Positions 38,609-48,145 of a stretch of 64,000 nt of DNA are shown one piece after another. A program made the position numbers and the translations under genes. The DNA is taken from positions 205,716 through 269,715 of the forward strand of contig CALSSL010000002.1 of NCBI GenBank assembly GCA_943789005.1, given 5' to 3'. Numbering within the stretch: position 1 is the stretch's first letter; each line of letters opens with the position of its first letter. This DNA comes from an uncultured SAR86 cluster bacterium (GTDB lineage: Bacteria > Pseudomonadota > Gammaproteobacteria > Magnimaribacterales > D2472). The notes below the pieces were generated by a model. It was not told the origin of the DNA, made no database searches, and was given only the letters and a program-made list of their open reading frames with translations.

Positions 38609-41196
38609 TCGCCATTTTCATATACGGCAGTCCATTTAGTCTTTTTTCCATCCTTTTCTGATGCTAAATAATGAATGTCTTCAGATTTGTTATACCTGAT
38701 AACATATGGATTGCCGTCTCTATCCTTTTCAGGCGCACTCATAAGATATAAATGCTTGTTAATATTTGGTAGGTATCTGCAAGCCTCAGAAATCTCTGTG
38801 GAAAGGCCATTTATCTCTGAAACTTTAGGAGCTCTTGTTTCCCTATTTTTAGGATATTTGCTTGCTGCTAAAAATAAACCTTTCATACTATCTCTTAACA
38901 GATAATGATCTTCGCATTTAAGGCAAGCTAAATCAGGTATGGATATTGGCTCCATCATGATTGGTTTTGGCTCACCATTTCTTTGTAAGGCTCTTGTTGC
39001 TCCACAATTATCATTGAGACACCCAAAGTACTTCCCAAACCTTCCAGTTTTTAATTGCATTTCTGCACCACACTTATGACAATCCAATACTGGGCCATCA
39101 TAGCCTTTAATCTTAAATTGACCCTCTTCAATAAAGTAACCGTCACAATCTGGATTTTTTCCACAAACATGTAATTTTCGCCCTTCATCAATAAGATAAT
39201 TATCCATACTGGTGTCACATTTCTCACATCTTCTTTTTATTAATAAGTTTTCTGCCTCTTGAGTGTCATCAATACTTATAGCCTCATCACCAGAAACTAG
39301 ATTTAGGGTTTCTTTACACTTATCATCTCCTAAATTTTGGTAGCCAGAGCATCCTAAAAAAACTCCATTGGAAGAATTTCTAATAACCATATTTGTTTTT
39401 CCACACGGACATGAGATATTTGTAGAAGTAGGTTGATTGCCTCTCATACCGTTTTCATCAGAAGCTGAAATTAAATCTTTTTGAAAAGCACTATAAAAAT
39501 CATCTAGGACATTTTTCCAATCTAACTCACCTCTTGCAACTCTATCAAGATTATTTTCTAAATTTGCAGTAAATTCATAATCCATAATGTCATCGAAACT
39601 TTCTAACAACCTTTCAGTAACAATATGACCAATTTTTTTTACAAAAAATCTTCTGTTTTGAATTTCAACATATCCCCTGTCTTGAATAGTAGAGATAATA
39701 TTTGCATATGTAGAAGGTCTGCCTATTCCTTTTTTTTCCAACTCTTTAACAAGTGCTGCTTCAGAAAATCTTGCAGGTGGCTTTGTGTATTTTTGCTCTA
39801 ATTTTATTTCATTTAAATCAAGATTATCTCCCTCAGAAAGTGGAGGCAAAATATCATCATCATCTGATTTCATGGGTTGAGAAATTTTAGTGAAGCCATC
39901 AAAAATGACTTCCCTTCCTTTGGCGGAAAAAGTGTATTCACCGATATTTATTTTTGCAGAAGTTGACAAATATTCAGCATCCGGCATTTGAGAAGCTATA
40001 TATTGCTGCCAAATTAACTGATAAAGTCTTTTTTCTTCTTCAGTTTGATTTAGCAAGTCGTCAGCTGTCATGAATGCATTAGTAGGTCTAATAGCCTCAT
40101 GAGCCTCTTGAGCATTTTCTGTGCTTGAATATATTCTTGGAGCATTAGTGAGATATTTATCACCTACCCTTTCTCCAATAAAATTCCTAGCATCCTGAAT
40201 GGATTCTTTGCTTAAGCTTGGAGCATCTGTTCTCATATATGTGATATGGCCTGCTTCGTATAATTTTTGTGCAACACGCATAGTTCTCTTTACACCAAAG
40301 CTAAGCTTAGTACTTGCTGCCTGCTGAAGAGTGGATGTTATAAATGGTGCTCGAGGTTTTGCTTTAACCGGCTTTTTAACTATTTCATTTATTAAAAGAT
40401 CAGAGTTACGAATACTATTTTCAATGTTTCTTGCTTCCCCTTCTTTTAGCAAAGGATCTGATTTTTTTCTATTTAAATTAAATGGAATAGCCAAATCATT
40501 CTTTTGAAGAGTCATTGAAACTTCCCAAAACTCTTCAGGTATAAATTCTTGTATTAATCTTTCCCTTTCATCTAAAACTCTTAAAGCCACAGATTGAACC
40601 CTTCCAGCAGATAAGCCTCTAGCAATTTTTTTCCATAACAATGGGGATAATTCAAAACCAATAACCTTATCTAAAAATCGTCTTGCTCTATATGCCTTAA
40701 CTAGATCTAAATCAATTTCTTTAGGATCAGCAAAAGAATCAATTATCGCAGTCTTTGTAATTTGATTAAATCTAACTCTGGAATACTCATATTTTTCAGG
40801 TCCTAGAGCTTCCTTTAAATGCCATGCTATTGCCTCACCTTCTCTATCAAGGTCTGTTGCAAGATAAATGTGGTTAACTCCTTTTGCTGCTTTACGGAGA
40901 GATTTGATTACCTTTTCTTTTTCTGGGATTATTTGCCAGTCTGCCGCCCATCCATTATCTGGATCTATACCCATCCTTCTAATCAATCTATTTCTATCAT
41001 TAACTGCTTTAAGTCTTGCTTTTTCTTCTGGTGATACATCCTTGGGTATAGATGATCTTTGAGTATTTGGTAAGGCTTTTTTTGGTAAATCTCTGATATG
41101 TCCAACACTAGACTCAACAATATATTCATTACCCAAATACTTAGATATTGTTTTAGCTTTTGCAGGTGATTCAACGATTACTAATGATTTTGCCAT
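38584..41196 (-). CDS. topA: DNA topoisomerase I
   Basis: TopA relaxes negative supercoils. The 870-residue protein has the Toprim domain (LVIVESPAKAKTISKYLG at the start, then DLDREGEAIAWHL), the catalytic Tyr in GHITYMRTDAP near residue 320, and FSEAALVKELEKKGIGRPSTYA. At least four C-terminal cysteine-rich zinc ribbons follow (residues about 590-770; for example CEKCDTSMDN and CHKCGAEM). Length and domains match E. coli TopA (865). ATG at 41196. Confidence 0.97.
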   Translation of the reverse strand: MAKSLVIVESPAKAKTISKYLGNEYIVESSVGHIRDLPKKALPNTQRSSIPKDVSPEEKARLKAVNDRNRLIRRMGIDPDNGWAADWQIIPEKEKVIKSLRKAAKGVNHIYLATDLDREGEAIAWHLKEALGPEKYEYSRVRFNQITKTAIIDSFADPKEIDLDLVKAYRARRFLDKVIGFELSPLLWKKIARGLSAGRVQSVALRVLDERERLIQEFIPEEFWEVSMTLQKNDLAIPFNLNRKKSDPLLKEGEARNIENSIRNSDLLINEIVKKPVKAKPRAPFITSTLQQAASTKLSFGVKRTMRVAQKLYEAGHITYMRTDAPSLSKESIQDARNFIGERVGDKYLTNAPRIYSSTENAQEAHEAIRPTNAFMTADDLLNQTEEEKRLYQLIWQQYIASQMPDAEYLSTSAKINIGEYTFSAKGREVIFDGFTKISQPMKSDDDDILPPLSEGDNLDLNEIKLEQKYTKPPARFSEAALVKELEKKGIGRPSTYANIISTIQDRGYVEIQNRRFFVKKIGHIVTERLLESFDDIMDYEFTANLENNLDRVARGELDWKNVLDDFYSAFQKDLISASDENGMRGNQPTSTNISCPCGKTNMVIRNSSNGVFLGCSGYQNLGDDKCKETLNLVSGDEAISIDDTQEAENLLIKRRCEKCDTSMDNYLIDEGRKLHVCGKNPDCDGYFIEEGQFKIKGYDGPVLDCHKCGAEMQLKTGRFGKYFGCLNDNCGATRALQRNGEPKPIMMEPISIPDLACLKCEDHYLLRDSMKGLFLAASKYPKNRETRAPKVSEINGLSTEISEACRYLPNINKHLYLMSAPEKDRDGNPYVIRYNKSEDIHYLASEKDGKKTKWTAVYENGEWVQNLKS

Positions 41197-41257
41197 AATA
41201 AAAATGCGTTCCTTTTTTTAGAGGTACCATCAATGCTAATGGTTTAGCAAGAATTTT

Positions 41258-41692
41258 TTAAAAATTTTTAAGTGTGTTATTAATTTTTACTAACTCACCT
41301 AGCCCTTTATTTTCTTTCCAAATAAATGAAATAAATGCGGTTGAAAAAATAATCTCTAAAACGAATGGAGATAATTTTTCTAACTCATTCTGTATCTCAT
41401 TATAGTCATCTGAGTACTTCAGTTTGAGTGGAGAATACAAAATTAATTCATCTTTGTCTCTAAGAAAATGTGCTTCTTTTAAATTAGTTGTATTTTTAAT
41501 CTGATAAATCATATTATTTAAATCTTTATTTTTAAATAAATTTTTACCAATTTTTGAAGAAGAAATCTTAAATCCCATCTTGGATGCTTCCATTCTAAGT
41601 GCTGAAATATTTCTAGATGACTTTGAGGGTAATGCAAAACTTATAGTGCCAATTAAGAAAGTTATGATTGTAATTACAACTATAAATTCCAT
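41258..41692 (-). CDS. Unknown membrane-anchored protein upstream of topA
   Basis: A 144-residue protein with one N-terminal membrane helix (residues 2-20) followed by LPSKSSRNISALRMEASKMGFKI. The short PS-x-R-x(5)-LR-x2-A-x2-xG pattern is one I associate with small anchored hypothetical proteins of gammaproteobacteria, but no function is known to me. A second hydrophobic patch lies near residues 107-121. Its ATG at 41692 abuts the pyrD stop at 41693, so the two are likely cotranscribed. Confidence 0.6.
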   Translation of the reverse strand: MEFIVVITIITFLIGTISFALPSKSSRNISALRMEASKMGFKISSSKIGKNLFKNKDLNNMIYQIKNTTNLKEAHFLRDKDELILYSPLKLKYSDDYNEIQNELEKLSPFVLEIIFSTAFISFIWKENKGLGELVKINNTLKNF

Positions 41693-42682
41693 TTAGTGTT
41701 TACTAAGAATTTGTTTAATAATTTGAGGTCCATGAATAATAAAGCCCGTATAAATTTGAACTAAAGATGCGCCTGATGATATTTTAGTATCAAAATCATA
41801 TTTTGACATTACACCACCAACACCAATAATTGGTAATTGAGGAAATGCTTCCTTAATAATTTTTAAACTTTTAGTTGACTGCTCCATTAGTGGCTTTCCC
41901 GAAAGCCCACCCTGGTAATGCTTATACTTATCTTCTATAAGATTATTTTTTTTAACGGTTGTATTTGAGATTATGAGACCGGTTAATTGAGATTCTTCAA
42001 TCAATCCAGCAATTTGTTTAATTAAATTAGCTGGCTCATCAGGAGAAATTTTTAAAAAGATTGGGCCGCTATAATTTATAAGTCTAGATTTTTCTTCTAC
42101 TGATTTTATCAATAATTTTATATTTTTTTCATTATGCAGATTCCTCAATTCAGGTGTATTTGGAGAAGAAATATTTATGGTAATGTAATCTGCATAGTCA
42201 GCAACCCTTTCAAAGCATATTAAGTAATCATCAATTCGCTTTTGATCTCTAGAATTTTTATTAGCTCCAATATTTACACCAACAACTCCTTTATATTTTT
42301 TTTGTTGAAGATTTTTTACTAAATGTTCTACGCCTTTATTATTGAAGCCTAGCCTGTTTATAACAGCGCTATCTTTGGACAACCTAAATACTCTAGGTTT
42401 TGGATTGCCAGATTGTGGTAAAGGTGTAATAGTGCCAACTTCAATAAAGCCAAATCCTAAAGCTCCAAGACAATTAATAAAATCACCATTTTTATCCAAT
42501 CCAGCAGCTGTTCCAAGTTTATTAGTAAAATTCAATCCAACAAATTCAAAACTATCTTTTTCAAACTTTGGAAAAAATAAATTTAAAATCTTTAATTTAT
42601 AAAGAATATTTAAACAATGGAGAGCAATAATATGAGATGCCTCTGGTGGAAATATTTTTATTATTTTTAAAATTAATTTCAA
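41693..42682 (-). CDS. pyrD: Dihydroorotate dehydrogenase (quinone), class 2
   Basis: PyrD oxidises dihydroorotate to orotate with FMN and passes electrons to quinone at the inner membrane. The 329-residue protein has the N-terminal membrane-associating helices of class 2 (FPPEASHIIALHCLN), FTNKLGTAAGLDKNG, FGFIEVGTITPLPQSGN, INISSPNTPELRNLH with the catalytic Ser of class 2, and IGVGGVMS near the end. Confidence 0.96.
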   Translation of the reverse strand: MKLILKIIKIFPPEASHIIALHCLNILYKLKILNLFFPKFEKDSFEFVGLNFTNKLGTAAGLDKNGDFINCLGALGFGFIEVGTITPLPQSGNPKPRVFRLSKDSAVINRLGFNNKGVEHLVKNLQQKKYKGVVGVNIGANKNSRDQKRIDDYLICFERVADYADYITINISSPNTPELRNLHNEKNIKLLIKSVEEKSRLINYSGPIFLKISPDEPANLIKQIAGLIEESQLTGLIISNTTVKKNNLIEDKYKHYQGGLSGKPLMEQSTKSLKIIKEAFPQLPIIGVGGVMSKYDFDTKISSGASLVQIYTGFIIHGPQIIKQILSKH

Positions 42683-42691
42683 ATTAATATC

Positions 42692-43321
42692 CTACTTTAA
42701 CTGAACACCGGTAAGCTTAAGCATAATAGCAAATATTACTCCAGAAATAAGGCCGCCAAGATGAGCATAATTTGCAACATTCCCAAAACCAAATAAATTA
42801 AGCACTCCTAAAAATCCTAAAATTAGCCAAACTATCATAAATAAATAAAGCGCTGGTGGTAACTCATATCTGTATTGCTTTAACTCGAGATCATTTATCA
42901 TGCAGTAACCAAGCATTCCATAAATTACTCCTGATAGACCTCCAAACAAAGAAGGACCTTCAAAAAAATGTTGAGTTAGATTAGAGGATATTGCAGAAAA
43001 TAAAATTAAACCTAAAAAAATTATGTGTCCATCATTGTATTCAATTTTTGACCCTAAAACATATATCCAAAGACAATTAAAAACTAAATGAGCAAATGAA
43101 AAATGAATAAATATTGGAGTAATAAGCCTCCACCATTCATTATTAATGTTATACGTTGAATCTATAGTAAAAAAATTAATATAGCCCTTTTCAACTGAAT
43201 TTAAATCCATCATTAAAAAAGTAAAAGGTTCTATAGCAGATACAAAGCTCCCGTAATTTGATATCAAAGCAATGATTACGGATAAAATAATAATAGGTAT
43301 ATGAAGATTTTTAATATTCAT
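42692..43321 (-). CDS. Rhomboid family intramembrane serine protease
   Basis: A 209-residue membrane protein with six hydrophobic segments. The catalytic dyad is Ser130 in GGLSGVIYG and His187 in YAHLGGLISG. The WWRLITPIFIHFSFAHLVFNC segment with HxxxxHxxxN belongs to the GlpG-type core. It probably cleaves membrane-protein substrates in the inner membrane; targets are unknown, and no cytoplasmic N-terminal domain as in E. coli GlpG is present. Its ATG abuts the nadK stop and pyrD follows nine bases later, suggesting cotranscription. Confidence 0.9.
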   Translation of the reverse strand: MNIKNLHIPIIILSVIIALISNYGSFVSAIEPFTFLMMDLNSVEKGYINFFTIDSTYNINNEWWRLITPIFIHFSFAHLVFNCLWIYVLGSKIEYNDGHIIFLGLILFSAISSNLTQHFFEGPSLFGGLSGVIYGMLGYCMINDLELKQYRYELPPALYLFMIVWLILGFLGVLNLFGFGNVANYAHLGGLISGVIFAIMLKLTGVQLK

Positions 43322-44191
43322 TTAAGAATTTTTCTTAGATATATCTAAACTCCACCCTAGCTTTTCTCTGCAAGCTTCAAAAAAATCATTATTTAGTGGA
43401 TGAACCAGTCTTAATTTATTTTTCATTTTTGAAATCTGTATATCTTCTAAATATGGCACTTGTATATCTTCCTGACCATCAGCACAAATTTTTGCTGTTT
43501 CTAAAGGTCCTTTTAAGAGGTTTACTTTTACATTTTCATTCGATGAAATAACAAATGGACGAGATGAGATACTTTGAGGCAACATTGGAAGGATTGTCCA
43601 TACATCCAAGCTTGGATGGATTATAGGTCCGCCAGCTGAAAGAGCATAAGCAGTTGATCCAGTTGGTGTAGCTATAATTAGTCCATCTGAACGTTGCTCA
43701 TAAACAACTTTATTATTTACAGATAGTCTATACCTCATTAGCTGGGTATATGCACCAGAGTGAATAACAATTTCATTAAGGCCATATGCGGACGTATTAT
43801 TAAAAGAAGCGCTAACAAGATTTCTTTCTTCTATTTTACAATTACCATCAACCACATCTTTAATAATTGATTCAAAATCTTCGGTTTTTACATCAGTTAA
43901 AAAACCAACCGTACCCATGTTTATACCGAGAATGGGAATATTATGTTCAAGGTATTTTCTTGCAGACCTTAAAAGAGTTCCATCGCCGCCAAAAACAATT
44001 ATTAAATCAACTTTAGATACAAATTCACTATGTTTTAAAGTTACCAAAGAATCGTTTTTATATTTAGAAGTATCTTCGATAAAAACTTTTGGAGTATATT
44101 TTTTTAAATTGTCAATTAAGATATCAAGGCCATGGGCGTCAATACCCTCGCCAGATTTTTCTTTAATATAAATTCCAATATTTTTAAACAT
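43322..44191 (-). CDS. nadK: NAD kinase
   Basis: NadK phosphorylates NAD to NADP. The 289-residue protein has the diagnostic FGGDGTLLRSAR (near residue 66), GINMGTVGFLTD, TPTGSTAYALSAGGPIIHP and the late DGQEDI. ATG at 44191. It starts the leftward set nadK-rhomboid-pyrD-unknown; the divergent space to 44331 contains the promoter of the acyl-CoA dehydrogenase pair. Confidence 0.96.
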   Translation of the reverse strand: MFKNIGIYIKEKSGEGIDAHGLDILIDNLKKYTPKVFIEDTSKYKNDSLVTLKHSEFVSKVDLIIVFGGDGTLLRSARKYLEHNIPILGINMGTVGFLTDVKTEDFESIIKDVVDGNCKIEERNLVSASFNNTSAYGLNEIVIHSGAYTQLMRYRLSVNNKVVYEQRSDGLIIATPTGSTAYALSAGGPIIHPSLDVWTILPMLPQSISSRPFVISSNENVKVNLLKGPLETAKICADGQEDIQVPYLEDIQISKMKNKLRLVHPLNNDFFEACREKLGWSLDISKKNS

Positions 44192-44270
44192 GAAGAAATT
44201 ATACTATTTCAATCAACTCTTACGTAAAGAATATAAATATCATTGATAAATATTGAACATTTTATTTCTT

Positions 44271-44298
44271 TTGCACAAGATAAACTTTGATATAGAAT
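44271..44298 (+). promoter_or_regulatory. Candidate promoter of the acyl-CoA dehydrogenase pair
   Basis: TTGCAC (44271-44276), 16 bases, TAGAAT (44293-44298), ending 32 bases before the ATG at 44331. The 139-base gap between divergent nadK and this gene holds no other feature I can support. Confidence 0.45.
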
Positions 44299-44330
44299 GT
44301 TTTACTGTTCAAAAATATATATAAAATCAT

Positions 44331-45522
44331 ATGCAAAATTTAGAAGAATTCAGAAAAGAGGTTAAGGAATGGCTGAACGATAACTGTCCTCAGTCTATGA
44401 GAGCTGGTGCAGATCCTTCAATTCCCGTTGATGAGGTCTGGGGTGGTAGGAAAGCTGAATATAAAAATCCTGAATCAAAACTATGGCTAGATCGAATGGG
44501 GGCTAAAGGATGGACTATGCCAACAGTTTCAAAAGAATATGGTGGAGGTGGATTGAGGGCTGAGGAAGTATCAATCTTAAACCAAGAAATGTTTGCAATT
44601 GGTGCTAAAGGACCTCTATTAAGTTTTGGTATTTGGATGCTTGCTCCAGTGCTACTTGAATACGGAACAGAAGAACAGAAAAAAGAACATCTTCCAAAAA
44701 TTATCAAAGGTGAGATTAGATGGTGTCAGGGATATTCTGAACCAGGATCTGGATCTGATTTAGCTAGTCTTGCAACAAAAGCTGAAGATAATGGAGATCA
44801 TTTTATAGTGAATGGCCAAAAAGTATGGACGTCATATGCGGATAAGGCTGATTGGATATTTGCTTTGGTCAGAACAGGTCCTAAAGAACCAAAACATGAT
44901 GGTATTAGTTTTTTACTAATTGATATGGAAACATTAGGAGTCAGCACAAAACCAATTACTCTAATATCTGGAAAATCTCCTTTTTGCGAAACATTTTTTG
45001 ATGACGTAAAAGTACCAAAAGAAAATCTTATAGGTCAACAAAATGCTGGCTGGGCAATTGCAAAAGCATTGTTACAACATGAAAGAGCTTTCCTATCTAG
45101 CTTTGGTCTTGCATCTAGTATGGGCAGTGGTAGAGATCTTGTTTCTATTGCTAAAAAGCATATTGGAGAAGAAAGTGGGAAGATTAGTAATGGCTTTTAT
45201 AGATCACAAATAACAGCTCATAAAATTAAAGAACATGCATTTGGATTGACATTAAAAAGAGCAAAAGATGAAGGATGGAAAAGCTAGCCCAACTGCATCA
45301 ATGTTTAAATTATATGGCTCTGAACATAACAAAAAACGTCATGAATTAATGATTGCTGCCACCGGCATAAATGGCGTTGCATGGGATGGAGATGAATTCG
45401 ATAAAAAAGATAAAGATCTTACAAGAGCGTGGCTAAGAACCAAAGGTAATTCTATTGAAGGTGGAACTTCTGAGGTTCAGCTTAACGTTATATCAAAAAG
45501 AGTTTTGGGTCTTCCAAGCTAA
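44331..45522 (+). CDS. Acyl-CoA dehydrogenase, long-type subunit (frameshifted)
   Basis: A flavoprotein that introduces the alpha-beta double bond in acyl-CoA. Segments are WLDRMGAKGWTMPTVSKEYGGGG, WCQGYSEPGSGSDLASL (FAD and substrate loop), KVWTSYADKADW and the C-terminal SIEGGTSEVQLNVISKRVLGLP with a Glu before GGT. The frame breaks at about 45275-45283: the first frame ends KDEGWKS, the second resumes KASPTASMFKLYG. Length is 3n+1, so one extra base (perhaps in AAAA) gives about 396 residues. It is followed after 25 bases by a second, shorter acyl-CoA dehydrogenase, a pairing typical of two-subunit enzymes. Substrate unknown. Confidence 0.88.
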
Positions 45523-45547
45523 ATAATTTTCTAAAAAGGATTCGAAA

Positions 45548-46690
45548 ATGAAATTAATACTTAATGAAGAACAGCAATTTCTTAAAGATACTGCAAGAGA
45601 TTTTGCTAGAGAAAGAACTCCGGTCAATCATTTTAGATCTCTAAGAGATAATAAAAGTGAAACTTTATGGGATAAAGATATTTGGCAAGAAATGGTTAAA
45701 TTAGGCTGGTCCGGTATTCTTAATTCCTGAAGAATTTGGTGGTTCAAATTTTGGTGTTGCAGGTATAAGTGTAATTTTGCAAGAATGTGGCAAAACTCTA
45801 ACCCCCTCTCCTCTTTTTTCAACAGGTGTTTTAGGAGCATATGCTATTTCTAATTTTGGAACTCAAGAGCAAAAGGAAAAATATCTTACCAAAAATAGCT
45901 AATGGAGAAATTACAACTGCGTTGCTATTGATGAATCTAGCCATCATGATCCCAGCTAAAACATTATTCAAAGCTGAAGTTAAGTGATGACCATTATGTC
46001 TTGAATGGCAAAAAAATATTTGTGATCGATGGTGCAAGTGCTGACATATTAATTGTACTTACGAGAACATCTGGAAATTCTGGTGACCTAGCTGGTTTAA
46101 CATTATTTATAGTTGAAGCAGATACTCCAGGAATTAATAAAATCAAATTAGATATGGCTGATTCAAGAAATTATGCAAATATTGAGTTTAATAATGTTGA
46201 ATCTTCAAAAGGTAATATCTTGGGAACATTGGAAGCTGGAGGAGAATCCGTTGAAAGAATTCTTGATATAGGCAGAATTGCTATGTCAGCTGAAATGCTG
46301 GGCAATGCAGAAGCTGCATTTGAAACCACCATTGAGTATTTGAAACAAAGAAAACAATTTGGTGTTTTAATTGGAACATTTCAAGCCCTTCAACATAGAG
46401 CGGCTGAGATGTTTTGTGAGATTGAATTAACAAAATCAGCAGTTATGGCGGCTATGCATGGCGCTGATGAAAATTCAAATGAACTGCAAAGGTTATCAAG
46501 TTTAGCAAAAACGGTCGCTGGCGAAACCCTACATTTAGTCACAAATGAGGCAATACAAATGCATGGCGGTATTGGTGTAACAGATGAATATGATCTTGGG
46601 TTTTATATTAAAAGATCGAGAGTAGCAGAACAAATTTTTGGAAGTTCAGCATTTCATAGTGAAAGATATGCTAATCTAAGCGGGTTTTAA
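45548..46690 (+). CDS. Acyl-CoA dehydrogenase, short-type partner subunit (five apparent indels)
   Basis: The N-terminus MKLILNEEQQFLKDTARDF and C-terminal half (GRIAMSAEMLGNAEAAFETT, QRKQFGVLIGTFQALQHR, QMHGGIGVTDEYDLGFYIKR) are clear acyl-CoA dehydrogenase. It lacks the GGTSE-type C-terminal motif of its partner. Between 45720 and 45983 five single-base changes are needed: extra T at 45720/45721, extra A at 45888, a missing G at 45920/45921, an extra C at 45951-45953 and an extra A at 45982/45983. With them the protein reads on as IPEEFGGSNFG, YLPKIANGEITTAVAIDES, HHDPAKTLFKAEVSDDHYVLNGKK, about 379 residues. So many errors in 265 bases suggests poor local sequence; true decay cannot be ruled out. 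Confidence 0.82.
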
Positions 46691-46705
46691 ATTTGTAATT
46701 AAGAT

Positions 46706-47590
46706 ATGGGCTTTATTAAGTCAAACATAATAGGTTTTTTTACATTTATTTTAATAGTTGTCGAGTTAATTATAGGTTTTGGGACATTAACTCTTGTCAA
46801 CATACCTCGAGCTGTATTTCCATTTCAATCTCTAAAAATTAAATTAAGTAAAGTTTCAAACATTATTGGTGAATATACAGTCTATGGTTTGAAAATTATT
46901 ATGAAAATAATGCATAAAGATTCTATGCAGGTATTTGATGATAACGAATTTAATAAAAACACATGGTACATGGCCATTTCTAACCATCAATCATGGGCAG
47001 ACATCTTTATCCTTTTAGTGGCTGCTCATAAAAGAATACCTTTGCTTAAATTTTTCATGAAAAAAGAGTTAGCTTGGATACCTTTTATATTTCTGGCAAA
47101 TAAAACTTTAAACATGCCTTTTGTAAATAGGCATTCAAAAAAACAATTAGAAAAAAATCCTAATTTAAGATTTAAAGATTATGAAAATACGTTAAAGGCA
47201 TGTAAAAGATTTCAAAGATCTCCTTCAACTATTTTTAGTTATGCAGAAGGGACGAGAAATAACCCTGAAAAACATAAAGCTCAAAACTCACCATATAAAA
47301 ATCTTTTAATACCAAGAATTGGTGGGATTGCAACCGCCCTCTCTGCTATGCCCAATATTGATGTTTTGGTTGATTACTCAGTTGTTTATAGATCAAACAA
47401 AAGATCAGCCTGGGCCTTTTTAAAGGGCGATATGCGCGATGTAAAAGTTTTAGTCAGAAAATATAATATTCCCGAGAATCTTAAAAATAAAAACTATTCT
47501 ACTGACGAAGAATATAGAAAGAATTTTAAAATTTGGATTGAAAATATATGGGAAGACAAAGACAAAGAAATTGAAAAATTAAAGTTTTAA
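46706..47590 (+). CDS. PlsC-like lysophospholipid acyltransferase, YihG-type
   Basis: A 294-residue inner-membrane acyltransferase. After a hydrophobic N-terminus (residues about 5-33) come the four acyltransferase blocks: ISNHQSWADIF (HX4D) near residue 92, FVNRHSKK, YAEGTRNNPEKH (EGTR), and a distal IPRIGG. The arrangement matches YihG/YihE-region acyltransferases that remodel phospholipid acyl chains, not PlsC proper. It lies 15 bases after the acyl-CoA dehydrogenase pair. Its end overlaps the convergent rraA by 12 bases. Confidence 0.82.
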   Translation: MGFIKSNIIGFFTFILIVVELIIGFGTLTLVNIPRAVFPFQSLKIKLSKVSNIIGEYTVYGLKIIMKIMHKDSMQVFDDNEFNKNTWYMAISNHQSWADIFILLVAAHKRIPLLKFFMKKELAWIPFIFLANKTLNMPFVNRHSKKQLEKNPNLRFKDYENTLKACKRFQRSPSTIFSYAEGTRNNPEKHKAQNSPYKNLLIPRIGGIATALSAMPNIDVLVDYSVVYRSNKRSAWAFLKGDMRDVKVLVRKYNIPENLKNKNYSTDEEYRKNFKIWIENIWEDKDKEIEKLKF

Positions 47591-48073
47591 TTTGTTTTTG
47601 CTAACAACCCACCCATTGCTATCAACATAAATCCAGTTACCTGAACTTATTATTATAGAACCAATATTAATGTCTTCATCTTTTAAACCAACACCAATAG
47701 ATTTGTCTGTCTTCATTGGATATGCATTTTTTGCATAAACACCAATTGAAATATTCTTGATTACTTCTACATCACGAATATAGCCATTTACAAAAATCCC
47801 TCTCCAGTTATTTTCAAATGCTTTTTGAGCAATTTGATCGCCAACCATTGAACATAATTTATCACCAGTATGATTTATAACCAAGACACTGCCTTCACCA
47901 TTTTCTTCAACCATTTCTTTAACAACACTATTACTGTGTAAACAATTTACTGTTCTAATTTCTCCACAAAACTTATCAATACCTCCATAAGAATTGAGAA
48001 AAATATCACCTATTAATATCTCACTAGGAAAAGTGTCGCATATGTCAGGAACTGTAAAGTTATATTTTTGCAT
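47579..48073 (-). CDS. rraA: RraA family protein (ribonuclease E regulator-like)
   Basis: A 164-residue RraA-fold protein. The family segments are VPDICDTFPSEI near residue 8, CGEIRTVNCLHSNSVVKEM, VLVINHTGDKLCSMVGDQIAQKA, WRGIFVNGYIRDVEVI with the Arg-Asp pair, and IIISSGNWIYVDSNGWVV. RraA of E. coli binds RNase E and inhibits it; related proteins are aldolases with the same fold. Length and ending fit the RraA type. It overlaps the acyltransferase end and is divergent from the next gene. Confidence 0.87.
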   Translation of the reverse strand: MQKYNFTVPDICDTFPSEILIGDIFLNSYGGIDKFCGEIRTVNCLHSNSVVKEMVEENGEGSVLVINHTGDKLCSMVGDQIAQKAFENNWRGIFVNGYIRDVEVIKNISIGVYAKNAYPMKTDKSIGVGLKDEDINIGSIIISSGNWIYVDSNGWVVSKNKLKL

Positions 48074-48145
48074 TAGAAGAAAATTTTAAATTTATCTCAT
48101 AATTATAATAGAATTAAAAATATATATAAAAATGTAGAGTAAATT

